Assembly: GCA_963708095.1 (NCBI GenBank)
Contig: OY970182.1
Coordinates: 4,216,001-4,280,000, forward strand
Direction: 5' to 3'
Origin: JAJZVS01 sp963708095
Lineage (GTDB): Bacteria > Pseudomonadota > Alphaproteobacteria > Acetobacterales > Acetobacteraceae
Length of the DNA: 64,000 nucleotides
Under the pieces are notes generated by a model. That model searched no databases, was not told the DNA's origin, and was given only the letters and a program-made list of their open reading frames with translations. The translations under genes and the position numbers were made by a program. This document shows, in pieces, positions 1 to 8,952 of the stretch (its first letter is position 1; every line of letters begins with the position of its first letter).

Positions 1-405
1 CCTTACCGCGCCGCCAACCAGCAACGCTGGAACCGTCGGCTCGGCGCGCACGCGGGGCTTACGAATTTCGGCGTCAACCTCACCCGGATCGTGCCGGACG
101 GACAATCCTCGCACCGGCACGCGCATTCGCGGCAGGACGAGTTCGTCTATGTGCTGGAAGGCGAGGTCGTGCTTGAGACCGATGCCGGTATCGAAACCTT
201 GCGCGCAGGCATGTGCGCGGGCTTTCCCTGTGGAACCGGAAATGCCCATCGGTTCGTGAACCGATCGTCCGCGGACGTGGTCCTGCTCGTCGTCGGCGAC
301 CGTACCGCGGGGGATGAGGTGGCCTATCCGGAGATCGACATGCATGCACGCATGGCGCCGGACGGCACCTACCGGTTCACGCGCAAGGACGGGAGCCGGT
401 ATTAG
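1..405 (+). CDS. Cupin-domain protein, 5' end outside window
   Basis: The frame is open from the first base, so the start lies upstream and only the last 134 residues are seen. A single cupin barrel is visible: a HRHAHSRQDEFVYVLEGE stretch gives the HxH...E metal-binding motif, followed by the second cupin motif around GNAHRFVNRS. Such small cupins bind a metal and act as sugar or organic-acid isomerases, dioxygenases or sensor domains; nothing here decides between them. It ends with TAG at 403-405 and overlaps the convergent LysR gene by 4 bases. Function beyond 'cupin' is not supported. Confidence 0.8.
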   Translation, partial: PYRAANQQRWNRRLGAHAGLTNFGVNLTRIVPDGQSSHRHAHSRQDEFVYVLEGEVVLETDAGIETLRAGMCAGFPCGTGNAHRFVNRSSADVVLLVVGDRTAGDEVAYPEIDMHARMAPDGTYRFTRKDGSRY

Positions 406-1328
406 CGCTCTGACACAAACAGGTCGGCCGTCGCCGTCGCAGCCGCGCGCAGGAGGTAGCTGCGCAGGGCCGCGACCACGGGTTTGCGGCTGCGTCGGGC
501 GCTGAGCATGACCCAGGCCCGTTGCCCGGCCAACCGAGGCGCAAACGGAGCGATCAGGCGACCGGCGGCGATGTCGGCCTCGATGAAGCCGATCCGGCCC
601 AGCGCCACACCCCAGCCCTGGGCCGCCGCCTCCCCGCTCAGCGCATAGCTGTCGAATTTGGGGCCGCGGGTCGGATCGATGTCGGTGATGCCCGCGGCGG
701 CGAGCCAGCGCCGCCAGTCCTCCGGCGCGCCCATCACGTGCAGCAGGGTGCTGGTGCGCAGCCGCGCGGGATCGACCGCGCCGTCTTGCGGAAATAATAC
801 CGGGCTTGCGATGGGCAGGAGATCGGCCAGCAGCAGCGGCTCGGCGCGCAGCGCGCCATCGGCCTCGATCAGGTCCGCCGGCTCCAGGTAGCGGATTGCC
901 AGATCAAGATCCTCGCTGAGGAAATCAAGCGAGCGGTAGGCCGTCACCAGGCGCAGTTCCACCGCCGGATGCAACGCGGCGAACCGCGGCAGCCGCGGGA
1001 TCAGCCATTTCAATGCGAAATCCGGCTGCACGCTGATCGACAGCAGGCTGGGCCCGGAGGTTCCGGTCAACGCCTGCACGCCGCCGGCGATCCGCTCCAG
1101 CGCATCGGTGACGACCGGCGCCAGCAGATGGGCGGCGTCGGTGAGGACGATGGCGTTGTTGCGCCGGGTGAACAGCCGTCGCCCGGTCCAGGCTTCCAGA
1201 GTCTTCACGTGATGGCTTATCGCGGTGGAGGTGACGTTCAGCTCCGCGGCGGCGCGGGCGAAGCTGCCCAGGCGGGCCGCCGATTCGAAGGCGCGACAGG
1301 CATTGAGCGGCGGCAGGCGAGGGGGCAT
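402..1328 (-). CDS. LysR-family transcriptional regulator (GcvA-like)
   Basis: 308 residues, the usual LysR-type length. The N-terminal winged helix-turn-helix is clear (residues ~6-65, LNACRAFESAARLGSFARAA, with TSTAISHHVKTLE as recognition helix), followed by a periplasmic-binding-protein-like effector domain. The 'PPLNACRAFESAARLGS' opening is typical of the GcvA/AmpR subgroup. It is divergent from the TauD-type dioxygenase at 1470, the normal arrangement for a LysR regulator and its target, so it probably controls that gene and the catabolic genes behind it. The effector is unknown. The stop overlaps the end of the cupin gene. Confidence 0.9.
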   Translation of the reverse strand: MPPRLPPLNACRAFESAARLGSFARAAAELNVTSTAISHHVKTLEAWTGRRLFTRRNNAIVLTDAAHLLAPVVTDALERIAGGVQALTGTSGPSLLSISVQPDFALKWLIPRLPRFAALHPAVELRLVTAYRSLDFLSEDLDLAIRYLEPADLIEADGALRAEPLLLADLLPIASPVLFPQDGAVDPARLRTSTLLHVMGAPEDWRRWLAAAGITDIDPTRGPKFDSYALSGEAAAQGWGVALGRIGFIEADIAAGRLIAPFAPRLAGQRAWVMLSARRSRKPVVAALRSYLLRAAATATADLFVSER

Positions 1329-1469
1329 GGCCTGGGCGGGAGTGAGTTGACCAACTTATCCTAGGGGTAGGCCACAAATTTTCCAAGGTCAGATTTCCGA
1401 CGGCGCTGCTAAGGGATGGCGAGCGGGCAGCCGAATGCGACCGCCCGACGTCGACAGGAGGAAAGAACC
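1329..1469. promoter_or_regulatory. Divergent control region of LysR regulator and dioxygenase
   Basis: 141 bases separate two divergent genes. An AT-richer core around 1350-1390 contains the palindrome CCTAGG and the run ACAAATTTTCC, unlike the GC-rich surroundings. LysR regulators usually bind T-N11-A sites here, but several loose matches exist and no single one can be chosen by eye. A strong ribosome-binding site (AGGAGGAAAG, 1455-1464) precedes the dioxygenase. Confidence 0.35.
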
Positions 1470-2366
1470 ATGTCCGCCACCCTTGCCCCGACCGCTATCG
1501 GGATCCGCCCGCTTGGCGCCGTCATCGGCGCTGATGTGGAGGGCGTCGATCTCGCTGCGCTGGACGACGCAACCTTCGCCGCGATCGCGCACGCCTGGGC
1601 GGCGCATCTGGTGCTGCGCTTTCGCGGTCAGACCCTGACGGATGTGGACCTGATGAACTTCAGCCGGCGGATCGGCACCTTGGACCGGATCCCGATCCGT
1701 GCCGCCGGCACGGTGATGACCGAGGACCCGCGGCTTGCGATCGCCCCCGACGCGGCCGCCTATGTCAGCGTGATTTCCAACGCAAAGATCGGCGGCAAGG
1801 CGATCGGCGGTCTGGGCAATTACGAATCCCATTGGCATACCGACATGTCCTATAACGAGATCCCGCCGATGGCGAGCGTGCTGTACGGCATCGAAGTGCC
1901 GCCCAGCGGGGGCAACACGTCGTTTGCCAGCATGTATGCCGCTTACGACAGCCTGGATGAGGCGACGCGGGCAAGCCTCGCCGGGTTGACCTGCATCCAC
2001 GACGCCTCACGCAACAGCGTGGGCGAGCTGCGTCGCGGCTTTGCCGACATCACCGACCCGCGGCAGACCGTCGGTGCCCGCCATCCGATCGTGCGGACGC
2101 ATCCCGTGACCGGGCGCAAATGCCTGTTCCTCGGCCGTCGCCGCAGCGCCTATATCCCCGAGCTGTCGCTGGAAGAGAGCGAGGCCCTGCTCGACCGGCT
2201 GTGGGCACACGCTATCGAGCCGCACTTCTGCTGGACCCAGGTCTGGCAGGCGGGCGATGTCGTGATGTGGGACAACCGCTGCGCGCTGCACCGGCGCGAC
2301 GAGTTCGACGATCGCTACCAGCGGATCATGCACCGCACGCAGATGTGCGGCGACAAGCCGTATTGA
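1470..2366 (+). CDS. TauD/TfdA-family Fe(II)/2-oxoglutarate dioxygenase
   Basis: 298 residues from the ATG at 1470, chosen because AGGAGGAAAG sits 5 bases upstream; the frame is open further upstream but without such a site. The facial-triad start HWHTD (His123, Asp125) and the distal DNRCALHRRDEFD segment (metal His plus the Arg that binds 2-oxoglutarate) are both present, so it should be active. The family hydroxylates small acids such as taurine, alpha-ketoglutarate-dependent sulfonates, or 2,4-D-type ethers. It is divergent from the LysR regulator and followed 110 bases later by an MFS carrier, so import and first attack on a small organic acid is a reasonable inference; substrate unknown. 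Confidence 0.88.
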   Translation: MSATLAPTAIGIRPLGAVIGADVEGVDLAALDDATFAAIAHAWAAHLVLRFRGQTLTDVDLMNFSRRIGTLDRIPIRAAGTVMTEDPRLAIAPDAAAYVSVISNAKIGGKAIGGLGNYESHWHTDMSYNEIPPMASVLYGIEVPPSGGNTSFASMYAAYDSLDEATRASLAGLTCIHDASRNSVGELRRGFADITDPRQTVGARHPIVRTHPVTGRKCLFLGRRRSAYIPELSLEESEALLDRLWAHAIEPHFCWTQVWQAGDVVMWDNRCALHRRDEFDDRYQRIMHRTQMCGDKPY

Positions 2367-2476
2367 GGCATCGCGGGATGGCGAGGATTGCCGAAGTCGC
2401 GCTGCGCCGGCTCAAGTTGCCGCTCGTGGTGCCCCTCCGTGGTCATAACGCGGAGGCATGAGGGAGAAGCGCTACC

Positions 2477-3922
2477 ATGGCAACGGATCTGCGGGCCGCC
2501 CAACTGGCTGCCCGGCTGCAACGCCTCCCGACCTCGCGCGCGAGCTGGACCCTGGTCATCCTCGCGGCCGGCGCGCTCATCATCGAAGCGCTGGATATCG
2601 GCTCGTTGTCGATCATCCTGCCGGGGGTCAAGGCGCTTTGGCACCTGGCACCGGCGCAAATCGGCATGCTGGCCGCGTCGTCCGCGTTCGGCATCGCGAT
2701 CGGCATGATCCCGGCGGGCCGCCTGGCCGATCGGTTCGGGCGCAAGCGCCTGCTGGTCGGCGGGGTGCTGTGGTTCTGCGCCGGCACCATCCTGTCCTCG
2801 CTCAGTCCGAGCTACACGACGCTGGTCCTGCTGCGCGGCCTGTCCGGCCTCGGCATGGCCCCGGCGTTCATCATGCCGTACTCGATTGTCTCGGAGTTTG
2901 TCTCTGCGACCACCCGCACCGCCTTCGCCGGCCTGCTCGAAACCGCGCTCGGTGTCGGCTACCTGCTGCCGCCGGTGCTCGGCATCCTGGTGATGCCGCA
3001 TTTCGCGCCCGACGTGGGCTGGCGCATCTTCCTGGTGATCGCCGGCCTGCCGGTGGTCTACGTCGGGGTCATCATCCGCTACCTTCCCGAATCGCCGCGC
3101 TGGCTCAGCCGGGTCGGCCGGCATGCGGAAGCGGACCTGATCGTGAGCGGGATCGAGCGACGGGTGGAAGCCGCTATCGGCAGGAAGCTGCCCGATCCGG
3201 TGGTGGCGCCCGAGGTCGTTCTGGCAGTCACCGCGCACCGGCCGACACCCACACTCGCGGCACTCGCCGTGGTGTGGCGGCCGCCCTATCTGCTGCGGAC
3301 CGTTGCGATGATCTGCGGTGCGCTCAGTACGTTCTCGATGTTCTACGTCGGCGTGAACTACATCCCGTCGCTGTTCATCGAGCGTCACATGGCGATGACC
3401 GGAGCGTTCATGTTCACGCTCATCATCGCCGCCGTGCAGATTCCGGGCAAGATCCTGAACGGGCTGGTGGCGGAGCTGGTGGGGCGGAAGGTGATCTATC
3501 TGATCTTCACGATCCCGGCGGCGATCGGCGCCTACGAGTTCGGTCAAACCAGCGACAAATACGCGATGCTCGGCTGGGCAAGTCTGTTCCTGTTCTGCGC
3601 CTCCGGCTCCGCGCCGTCCTACAAGATGTGGTACGCCGAGCAGTATCCGACGCCGATCCGAGCAACCGGACAGGCGACGGTGGAAGCGATCGGCGGTCGG
3701 CTGATCGGAGGGGTGGTCTGGACCATGCTGTTCCCCATCATCGTTGCCGCCTACGGCATCGCTGCCGCCATGACGATCCTCGCGGTCGTGGCGGTCCTCG
3801 CCTGCCTGATCGTCGTCGCGTTCGCCCCCGAAACCTATCGGCGCAGTGTCGAAACTTTGGAGGCAACGACCGCCGTCATGGCCGAGCAACGCAACGGCCC
3901 CGACCCCGCGCGAGTTGTCTGA
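2477..3922 (+). CDS. MFS transporter (sugar/aromatic-acid symporter type)
   Basis: 481 residues with twelve hydrophobic segments and a central hydrophilic loop, as in the major facilitator superfamily. The family signature between helices 2 and 3 is clear (GRLADRFGRKRLLVG), and RYLPESPRWL at the end of helix 6 is the sugar-porter/aromatic-acid symporter signature. The ATG at 2477 follows AGGGAGAAG at 2461-2469. It lies between the dioxygenase and a flavin monooxygenase on the same strand and probably imports the substrate of this catabolic group. Inner-membrane protein; direction and substrate are inferred only from context. Confidence 0.88.
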   Translation: MATDLRAAQLAARLQRLPTSRASWTLVILAAGALIIEALDIGSLSIILPGVKALWHLAPAQIGMLAASSAFGIAIGMIPAGRLADRFGRKRLLVGGVLWFCAGTILSSLSPSYTTLVLLRGLSGLGMAPAFIMPYSIVSEFVSATTRTAFAGLLETALGVGYLLPPVLGILVMPHFAPDVGWRIFLVIAGLPVVYVGVIIRYLPESPRWLSRVGRHAEADLIVSGIERRVEAAIGRKLPDPVVAPEVVLAVTAHRPTPTLAALAVVWRPPYLLRTVAMICGALSTFSMFYVGVNYIPSLFIERHMAMTGAFMFTLIIAAVQIPGKILNGLVAELVGRKVIYLIFTIPAAIGAYEFGQTSDKYAMLGWASLFLFCASGSAPSYKMWYAEQYPTPIRATGQATVEAIGGRLIGGVVWTMLFPIIVAAYGIAAAMTILAVVAVLACLIVVAFAPETYRRSVETLEATTAVMAEQRNGPDPARVV

Positions 3923-3945
3923 CGGCGGCCGAAGGAGTGTACGCA

Positions 3946-3996
3946 ATGAAAGATGACGTATGGCAACCACGTCCATCGGCCGATCGCGCGCCATGA
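3946..3996 (+). CDS. Possible 16-residue leader peptide before flavin monooxygenase
   Basis: A short frame starts at ATG 3946, 8 bases after a strong GAAGGAG (3931-3937), encodes MKDDVWQPRPSADRAP and stops with TGA at 3994-3996. That TGA overlaps the ATG at 3993 as ATGA, the classic re-initiation arrangement. The good ribosome-binding site belongs to this mini-frame rather than to the monooxygenase itself. It could be a translational-coupling leader or chance. Confidence 0.3.
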   Translation: MKDDVWQPRPSADRAP

Positions 3997-5312
3997 CCCG
4001 GCACCTGCACCTCAACCTGTTCATCCACGGCCGCGGCCACCACGAAGCCGCGTGGCGTCATCCGGCCGCTTCGCCGTTGCCATTGACCGACATCCGTTAT
4101 TACACCGAGCTTGCACGGACGGCGGAAGCCGGGCTGTTCGATTCCGTATTCCTGGCAGATTCGCTGGCGGTGAGTGAGGACGTCGCGCACGCGCCCCGCG
4201 CCTGGCTGGAACCGGTCACCGTGCTGGCGGCGCTGGCCGGCGCGACCAGCCGGATCGGGCTGATCGCCACCTGCTCCAGCACCTACACCGAGCCGTACAA
4301 CCTGGCGCGGCAGTTCGCGACCCTGGACCACATGTCCAACGGGCGGATCGGCTGGAACATCGTCACCAGTTGGCTGGCGGCGGCTGCCGGCAACTACGGC
4401 GGGGGCGGCCCGCTCAGCCACGCCGAGCGGTACGCTCGTGCCGAGGAGTATATGCGCGTCGTCACCGGCCTGTGGGACAGTTGGTCGGACGACGCCGTGC
4501 TGGACGATCGCGCCACCGGCCAGTACGCCCGCCCCGACGGCATTCGCGCCGTGAACCATGCCGGCGCGCATTACCATGTCGCCGGGCCGCTGAACCTGCC
4601 GCGGAGCCCGCAAGGAAGACCGGTGTTCGTGCAGGCGGGGTCGTCGGAAACCGGGCGCCGCTTCGCCGCGCGCCACGCGGAGGCGGTGTTCACCGCGCAG
4701 ATGGAGAAGGCGACGGCGCAGGAATTCTATGCCGACCTGAAAGGGTTGGTGGGCGACGAGGGCCGCCCGCCGGAGCACGTGCTGATCCTGCCGGGACTGA
4801 GCCCGGTGATCGGCTCCACCGAGGCCGAAGCGCAGCGCATCTCGCGCGAGTTGAACGAACTCAGCGATCCGGAAGTCGGCCGCAAGCGGCTCTCCGGCCG
4901 GTTCGGCGGTCATGATTTCTCGCATCTGCCGCTGGACAAGACCTTGTCGCCGGAGGATTTCCCCGACCCCGGCACGGTGGAAGCGGCCCGCAGCCGCACC
5001 GAGGTGATCATCGGCCTGGTACGGCGGGAAAAGCCGACCTTGCGGCAATTGCTGGGCTATCTCGCCGGCGCGCGCGGTCATTTCGTGACTGCGGGCACGC
5101 CCGAACAGATCGCCGATCTGATGGAGGACTGGTTCCGCGATGGCGCCGCGGACGGCTTCAACGTGATGCCGCCGGTGTTGCCGGCGATGCTCGAGGTCTT
5201 CACACGCGAGGTGGTGCCGCTGTTGCAGCGGCGCGGATTGTTCCGTACCGGCTACGGCGGCGAGACCCTGCGGGCGCATTACGGATTGCCGCGACCGGAG
5301 GTGTGCTTCTGA
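3993..5312 (+). CDS. LLM-class flavin monooxygenase (NtaA/SnaA/DszA type)
   Basis: 439 residues from ATG 3993 (MTRHLHLNLFIHGRGHHEA); an in-frame ATG at 3960 would add 11 residues but family members open with the MTR-x-LHLN sequence. The luciferase-like TIM barrel of the two-component, FMNH2-dependent monooxygenases is recognisable: DHMSNGRIGWNIVTSW, the YARAEEYMRVVTGLWDSW block, and PVFVQAGSSETGRRFAARHAEAVF. Relatives oxidise nitrilotriacetate, dibenzothiophene sulfone and other xenobiotic-like compounds and need a separate flavin reductase, which is not encoded in this window. It is translationally linked to the short frame before it and part of the + strand catabolic group. Substrate unknown. 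Confidence 0.88.
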   Translation: MTRHLHLNLFIHGRGHHEAAWRHPAASPLPLTDIRYYTELARTAEAGLFDSVFLADSLAVSEDVAHAPRAWLEPVTVLAALAGATSRIGLIATCSSTYTEPYNLARQFATLDHMSNGRIGWNIVTSWLAAAAGNYGGGGPLSHAERYARAEEYMRVVTGLWDSWSDDAVLDDRATGQYARPDGIRAVNHAGAHYHVAGPLNLPRSPQGRPVFVQAGSSETGRRFAARHAEAVFTAQMEKATAQEFYADLKGLVGDEGRPPEHVLILPGLSPVIGSTEAEAQRISRELNELSDPEVGRKRLSGRFGGHDFSHLPLDKTLSPEDFPDPGTVEAARSRTEVIIGLVRREKPTLRQLLGYLAGARGHFVTAGTPEQIADLMEDWFRDGAADGFNVMPPVLPAMLEVFTREVVPLLQRRGLFRTGYGGETLRAHYGLPRPEVCF

Positions 5313-5454
5313 TCCGTAATGAACGCGGCGCGCCACTACTGCGACCGGCGCAGACCAGGGTGGTCGTGGGGTGGCTTGCCCCACGGTCCCAGCCGGGACA
5401 CGATTGTTGGGCGGGCCCATGCGTCCGCGGAAGCCTTTGGGGAAGGACGGAGGA

Positions 5455-6138
5455 ATGAGCGCCCGACTGCGTGCCCTGCTGGTGGTGCCGGCGAACAACA
5501 CCACCATGGAGCCGGAGATGAACGCGTTGTGTCCGGCGCTGGCGCCCTTCGCGGTGGCCCGCGTGCGCCGGCCGCCGCGCACGCTGACGGTGGCGGACCT
5601 CCCCGCCTATCTCACCAGCACATTGGAAGCGGTCGAGCCGTTCCTGGATCGGCAACCGGAGGTCATTGTCTATGGCTGCACCGCCGCCGGATTCCTCGGC
5701 GGGCCGGCGGGCAACGCGCGCGTGGTTGCGGCGCTGCGCGCGCGCAGCGGGGCCCCGGTGGTCAGCACGGCGGCCGCCATGGTGGATGTTCTGCACCATG
5801 ACGGCGTCAGCGAGGTGGCGGTCGTCACCCCCTATCTGGCGGAGGTGAACGACGGGCTGCGCGCATATCTGGACAGCGCCGGCATCGCCGTCGCGGCGCT
5901 GGAAAGTTTTTATTGCGCGACAACCGAGGCGCTGGGCCAAATCACCGCTGCCGAGGTACGCGCCAAGGCGCTCGCCAGCGTCACCCCGGCCACGCGCGCA
6001 GTGTTCATCGCCTGCTCGCAGTTGCCGACCCTGGAGGTCGTGCCCGAGTTGCGACGCCGCCTCGGCGTCCCGGTCTGGTCCTCGATTGCGGCTACCGCCT
6101 GGGCGGCGTCGCGGGTTCTGTCGGTGCATGCGGTGTGA
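5455..6138 (+). CDS. Asp/Glu racemase superfamily, maleate-isomerase-like
   Basis: 227 residues from ATG 5455, which follows GGACGGAGGA; the frame is open upstream but unsupported. Two catalytic-cysteine motifs of the Asp/Glu racemase fold are present: VYGCTAAG (Cys75) and FIACSQLPT (Cys187). The opening VVPANNTTMEPEM closely matches the VPSSNTTME signature of maleate cis-trans isomerases, though arylmalonate decarboxylases share the fold. It converts or isomerises a small dicarboxylate, probably maleate-like. It is followed 11 bases later by a lactonase-like amidohydrolase, so the two probably act in one pathway. Confidence 0.8.
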   Translation: MSARLRALLVVPANNTTMEPEMNALCPALAPFAVARVRRPPRTLTVADLPAYLTSTLEAVEPFLDRQPEVIVYGCTAAGFLGGPAGNARVVAALRARSGAPVVSTAAAMVDVLHHDGVSEVAVVTPYLAEVNDGLRAYLDSAGIAVAALESFYCATTEALGQITAAEVRAKALASVTPATRAVFIACSQLPTLEVVPELRRRLGVPVWSSIAATAWAASRVLSVHAV

Positions 6139-6149
6139 GGACGGTGACG

Positions 6150-7031
6150 ATGAACGCGCATGATCCCGATGCCGGCCTGACCCCGGCCTTCCGCCCCGCC
6201 CCCGGCGCTTGCGACGCGCATTTCCATGTCTTCGGACCGGCCGAGCACTATCCCTATGGATCCGACCTGCGCTACCGGCCGCCCGAAGCGCCGCTCGATG
6301 CGTATATGGCGCTCGCGCAGCGGCTCGGCTTCGAGCGCTTCGTGTTCGTCCAGCCGAGCGCCTACGGTCTCGACAATAGCTGCATGCTGGATGCGATGCG
6401 CCAGATCGGCACGGCCCGCTGTCGCGGCGTGGTCGATCTGGACGAGACCGCGACCGATCCGGCGACGTTGCAGGAGTGGCATCGGCTGGGCGTGCGCGGC
6501 ATCCGGGTGAACGTTTCGCCGGTGCGCAAGCCGGAGCCGGGGCTGGCCGACGCGATGCGCCCACGCATCCGCCGTCTCGGTGCGCTCGCGGCCGGTTTGG
6601 GCTGGCATCTCGATTTCCTCACCCCCGGCTGGCTGGTGCGCGAGCTGCTGGACGAGATGCGTGCGCTGCCGGTCGATTTCTCGGTGGCGCATCTCGGCCT
6701 GTTCCCGGCCGCGGACGGCGTGAGGCAGCCCGGGTTCCAGGAGTTCCTGGCGCTGGTCGGCGCCACGCCGCGCCGCTGCTGGGTGAAACTGACCGGCGTC
6801 TATCGCATGGCGACCGGGCCGGATTTCGCCGATGCGGCGCCGATGGCGCGGGCGCTGATCGCGGCGGCGCCGGACCGCATCATATGGGGCAGCGACTACC
6901 CGCATCTTTCGTTTCACGACAAGGTGGGCTCGGTCCAGTTGTTCAATCTGCTGGCCCAGTGGGCGCCCGACGAGGCAACCCGACGGCGCATCCTGGTGGA
7001 CAACCCCGCGGCGCTGTTCGGCTTCGGCTGA
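6150..7031 (+). CDS. Amidohydrolase (2-pyrone-4,6-dicarboxylate lactonase-like)
   Basis: 293 residues from ATG 6150, the first start after the stop of the preceding gene. The metal-dependent hydrolase barrel is evident: CDAHFHVFGP (HxH on strand 1), VQPSAYGLDNSCMLDAM, RGIRVNV, and the last-strand IIWGSDYPH with the catalytic Asp. This order and the 'YPYGSDLRYRPPEAPLDAY' spacing match LigI-type 2-pyrone-4,6-dicarboxylate hydrolases and their amidohydrolase_2 relatives, which cleave lactones of aromatic-ring fission products. With the isomerase upstream it suggests breakdown of a ring-cleavage dicarboxylate; exact substrate not determinable. It converges on the ABC transporter genes 35 bases away. 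Confidence 0.82.
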   Translation: MNAHDPDAGLTPAFRPAPGACDAHFHVFGPAEHYPYGSDLRYRPPEAPLDAYMALAQRLGFERFVFVQPSAYGLDNSCMLDAMRQIGTARCRGVVDLDETATDPATLQEWHRLGVRGIRVNVSPVRKPEPGLADAMRPRIRRLGALAAGLGWHLDFLTPGWLVRELLDEMRALPVDFSVAHLGLFPAADGVRQPGFQEFLALVGATPRRCWVKLTGVYRMATGPDFADAAPMARALIAAAPDRIIWGSDYPHLSFHDKVGSVQLFNLLAQWAPDEATRRRILVDNPAALFGFG

Positions 7032-7066
7032 GCGGCGGCCCCTGGGGGACCGCCGCCCTGCCTGGT

Positions 7067-8128
7067 TCAGTGCGACCAGACCACCTGCTGGTACGTCACC
7101 GCTGCCGTCTTCGCGCCACTGAGCTTGGCGAAGCTCTGCATGGCAGCGAACTGCGGCTGCGTGATGGTCGTGCCGGTCGGGAAGCCCGCGCCGGTTCCCA
7201 CCGCCGCGGTCTGCACCGCCGCTGGCACGTAGGGTTGCAGCTCATGCGCCAGCTGCGCCGCGGCAGCGGGATGCGCGTGCAGATAGGTCATCGCCTCCTG
7301 CAGAGCGGCCTGCACGGCGGCGACCGTCTGCGTGTGGGTCGCGGCCCATTTCTGGTTGACCGACATCACCTCGAACGGGGTGCCGCGCAGGTTGGGAACC
7401 TCGCCGCCCCAGATATTCGCGATCATCACCCCGTAGCCCTTGGCGATCGCCAGCTGCCCGAACGGCACCGCGGGCGCGATCACATCGACGGCGCCGCGCT
7501 GCAGCGCAATCAGCTCGGAGCTGTACGGCGCCATGCCGATGACCGGCACCGCCTGGGGATTGATCCCGTGCGACACCAGCACCGCGTCCAACTGGTACTG
7601 CAACCCGCCGCCGACATCCATTACCGCAACGGTGTGGCCCTTGAGCGCGGCCACCTTGGTCGCCAGCGGGCTGGCGGCGGTGATCCCGAGCTGCTTCGCC
7701 AGCGCCGTGCGCATCACGATCTGCTGCGGATAGGTGCTGAGCGGCGAGATGATCCGCAGCTGGGCACCCTTGGAATCGGCAACCAGCGCCGGCGTCGCGG
7801 TCATGACGGCGAACTGCACGCTGCCGGACACCAGGGCAGGGACGCTGACGGCGTCGCCCTTGACCAGGGTGATGTTCGCATCGATGCCATGCTGCGCGAA
7901 ATAGCCCTGCTTCTGCGCGATCTGCGGCAGCAGGAGCTGCACGTTGGTCGTGGTGGTGGCGATCGTGACCCGCTGCGGTGCCGCGGCGGCGCAGGTCCGG
8001 CCCGGAAGTGCCAGCGCCGCGACGGCGAGCGCCGCCGTCGCCGCCAGGCCGGCCATGCGCCGCCCCGCCCGGCGCCGCCCCGACCGGCATCGCGGTGTGG
8101 CTCCAGCGCGCAAAATGTCGGAATTCAT
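7067..8128 (-). CDS. ABC transporter substrate-binding protein (NitT/TauT type)
   Basis: 353 residues. The start ATG (8126-8128) overlaps the permease stop as ATGA. The N-terminus has an Arg-rich region then a hydrophobic segment and an AAA-type cleavage site (AGLAATAALAVAALALPGRTCAAAAP), so it is exported. The mature part has the SsuA/TauA/NMT1-like pattern: RVTIATTTTNVQLLLPQIAQ, LVKGDAVSVPALVSGSVQFA, then DVGGGLQYQLDAVL. Family members bind taurine, sulfonates, nitrate or thiamin precursors. Third gene of an ATPase-permease-binding protein operon; ligand unknown. Confidence 0.88.
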   Translation of the reverse strand: MNSDILRAGATPRCRSGRRRAGRRMAGLAATAALAVAALALPGRTCAAAAPQRVTIATTTTNVQLLLPQIAQKQGYFAQHGIDANITLVKGDAVSVPALVSGSVQFAVMTATPALVADSKGAQLRIISPLSTYPQQIVMRTALAKQLGITAASPLATKVAALKGHTVAVMDVGGGLQYQLDAVLVSHGINPQAVPVIGMAPYSSELIALQRGAVDVIAPAVPFGQLAIAKGYGVMIANIWGGEVPNLRGTPFEVMSVNQKWAATHTQTVAAVQAALQEAMTYLHAHPAAAAQLAHELQPYVPAAVQTAAVGTGAGFPTGTTITQPQFAAMQSFAKLSGAKTAAVTYQQVVWSH

Positions 8129-8952
8129 CGAGACGTTTCCTTTTTTCCGGAAGCCTTGTTGACCAGGGCATTGAGAATCAGAGACAGGATCGTCAGCACC
8201 ACCAGGCCGGCGAACACGCTGGCGGTGTCGAGCTGCGCCGTCGCGTATTGGATCTCGTAGCCGATGCCCTGGCTGGAGGAGATGAACTCGCCGACGATCG
8301 CGCCGACCAGCGCCTCCGGCACGCCGAGCTTCAGGCCGAGGAAGATCGACGCCCGTGCGCCGGGGAAGATCACGTAGCGGCGCAGTTGCAACCGGCTCGC
8401 GCCCATCAGCCGTGCCGCGTTGATCGTGGCCTGATCGACGTTGCGCATTCCCTGATAGGTCGAGAAGAACACCAGGAAGAACGTCATCAGCGCGGCCAGT
8501 GCGACCTTGGGCGCGAGGTAGATGCCGAACCACACCACCAGCAGCGGCCCGAGCGCGATCTTCGGGATGCCGTAGAGGGCGATGATGAACGGGTCGAGCA
8601 GCGCGGCGACATAGTCGCTGCTCGCCAGCACGGCGCCCAGCAGCACCCCGCTGCCGGCACCGACGATGTAGCCGAGGATCACTTCTTCCAGGGTGACGGC
8701 GAGGTCCTGCCAAAGCGCGCCGCTGCGTGCGAGCTCGCGCAGCGCCGCGACGACCTGGAGCGGCGAGCTCGCCACCATCTCGCCGATGCGGGGGCCGAAA
8801 TACTGCCAGCCGCCGAGCACGGCCAGCACCAGCAGGGCACGACCCAGATGGACGCGCAGCATGAAGCGTCGGCGCCGCGCGAGCGCCTCGTTCCTGACGC
8901 CGTAGACGACGCCTTCGGCGATCTCCGGCTCCACAACGATCTGGTCGTTCAT
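8125..8952 (-). CDS. ABC transporter permease (NitT/TauT type)
   Basis: 275 residues with about six membrane segments and the BPD-transport permease core. The cytoplasmic EAA loop that docks the ATPase is visible (PEALVGAIVGEFISSSQGIG). A ~30-residue hydrophilic N-terminus precedes helix 1. Start and stop both overlap the neighbouring genes by 4 bases (ATGA), showing one co-translated operon with 8949-9842 and 7067-8128. Inner-membrane channel of an importer for a small anion such as a sulfonate; substrate inferred from family only. Confidence 0.9.
   Translation of the reverse strand: MNDQIVVEPEIAEGVVYGVRNEALARRRRFMLRVHLGRALLVLAVLGGWQYFGPRIGEMVASSPLQVVAALRELARSGALWQDLAVTLEEVILGYIVGAGSGVLLGAVLASSDYVAALLDPFIIALYGIPKIALGPLLVVWFGIYLAPKVALAALMTFFLVFFSTYQGMRNVDQATINAARLMGASRLQLRRYVIFPGARASIFLGLKLGVPEALVGAIVGEFISSSQGIGYEIQYATAQLDTASVFAGLVVLTILSLILNALVNKASGKKETSR

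Noticed and set aside
2315..5582. Long open frames on the minus strand opposite the MFS and monooxygenase genes
   Set aside because: Composition is Arg/Gly/His/Asp-rich shadow sequence with no conserved motif; the plus-strand genes carry intact family signatures.
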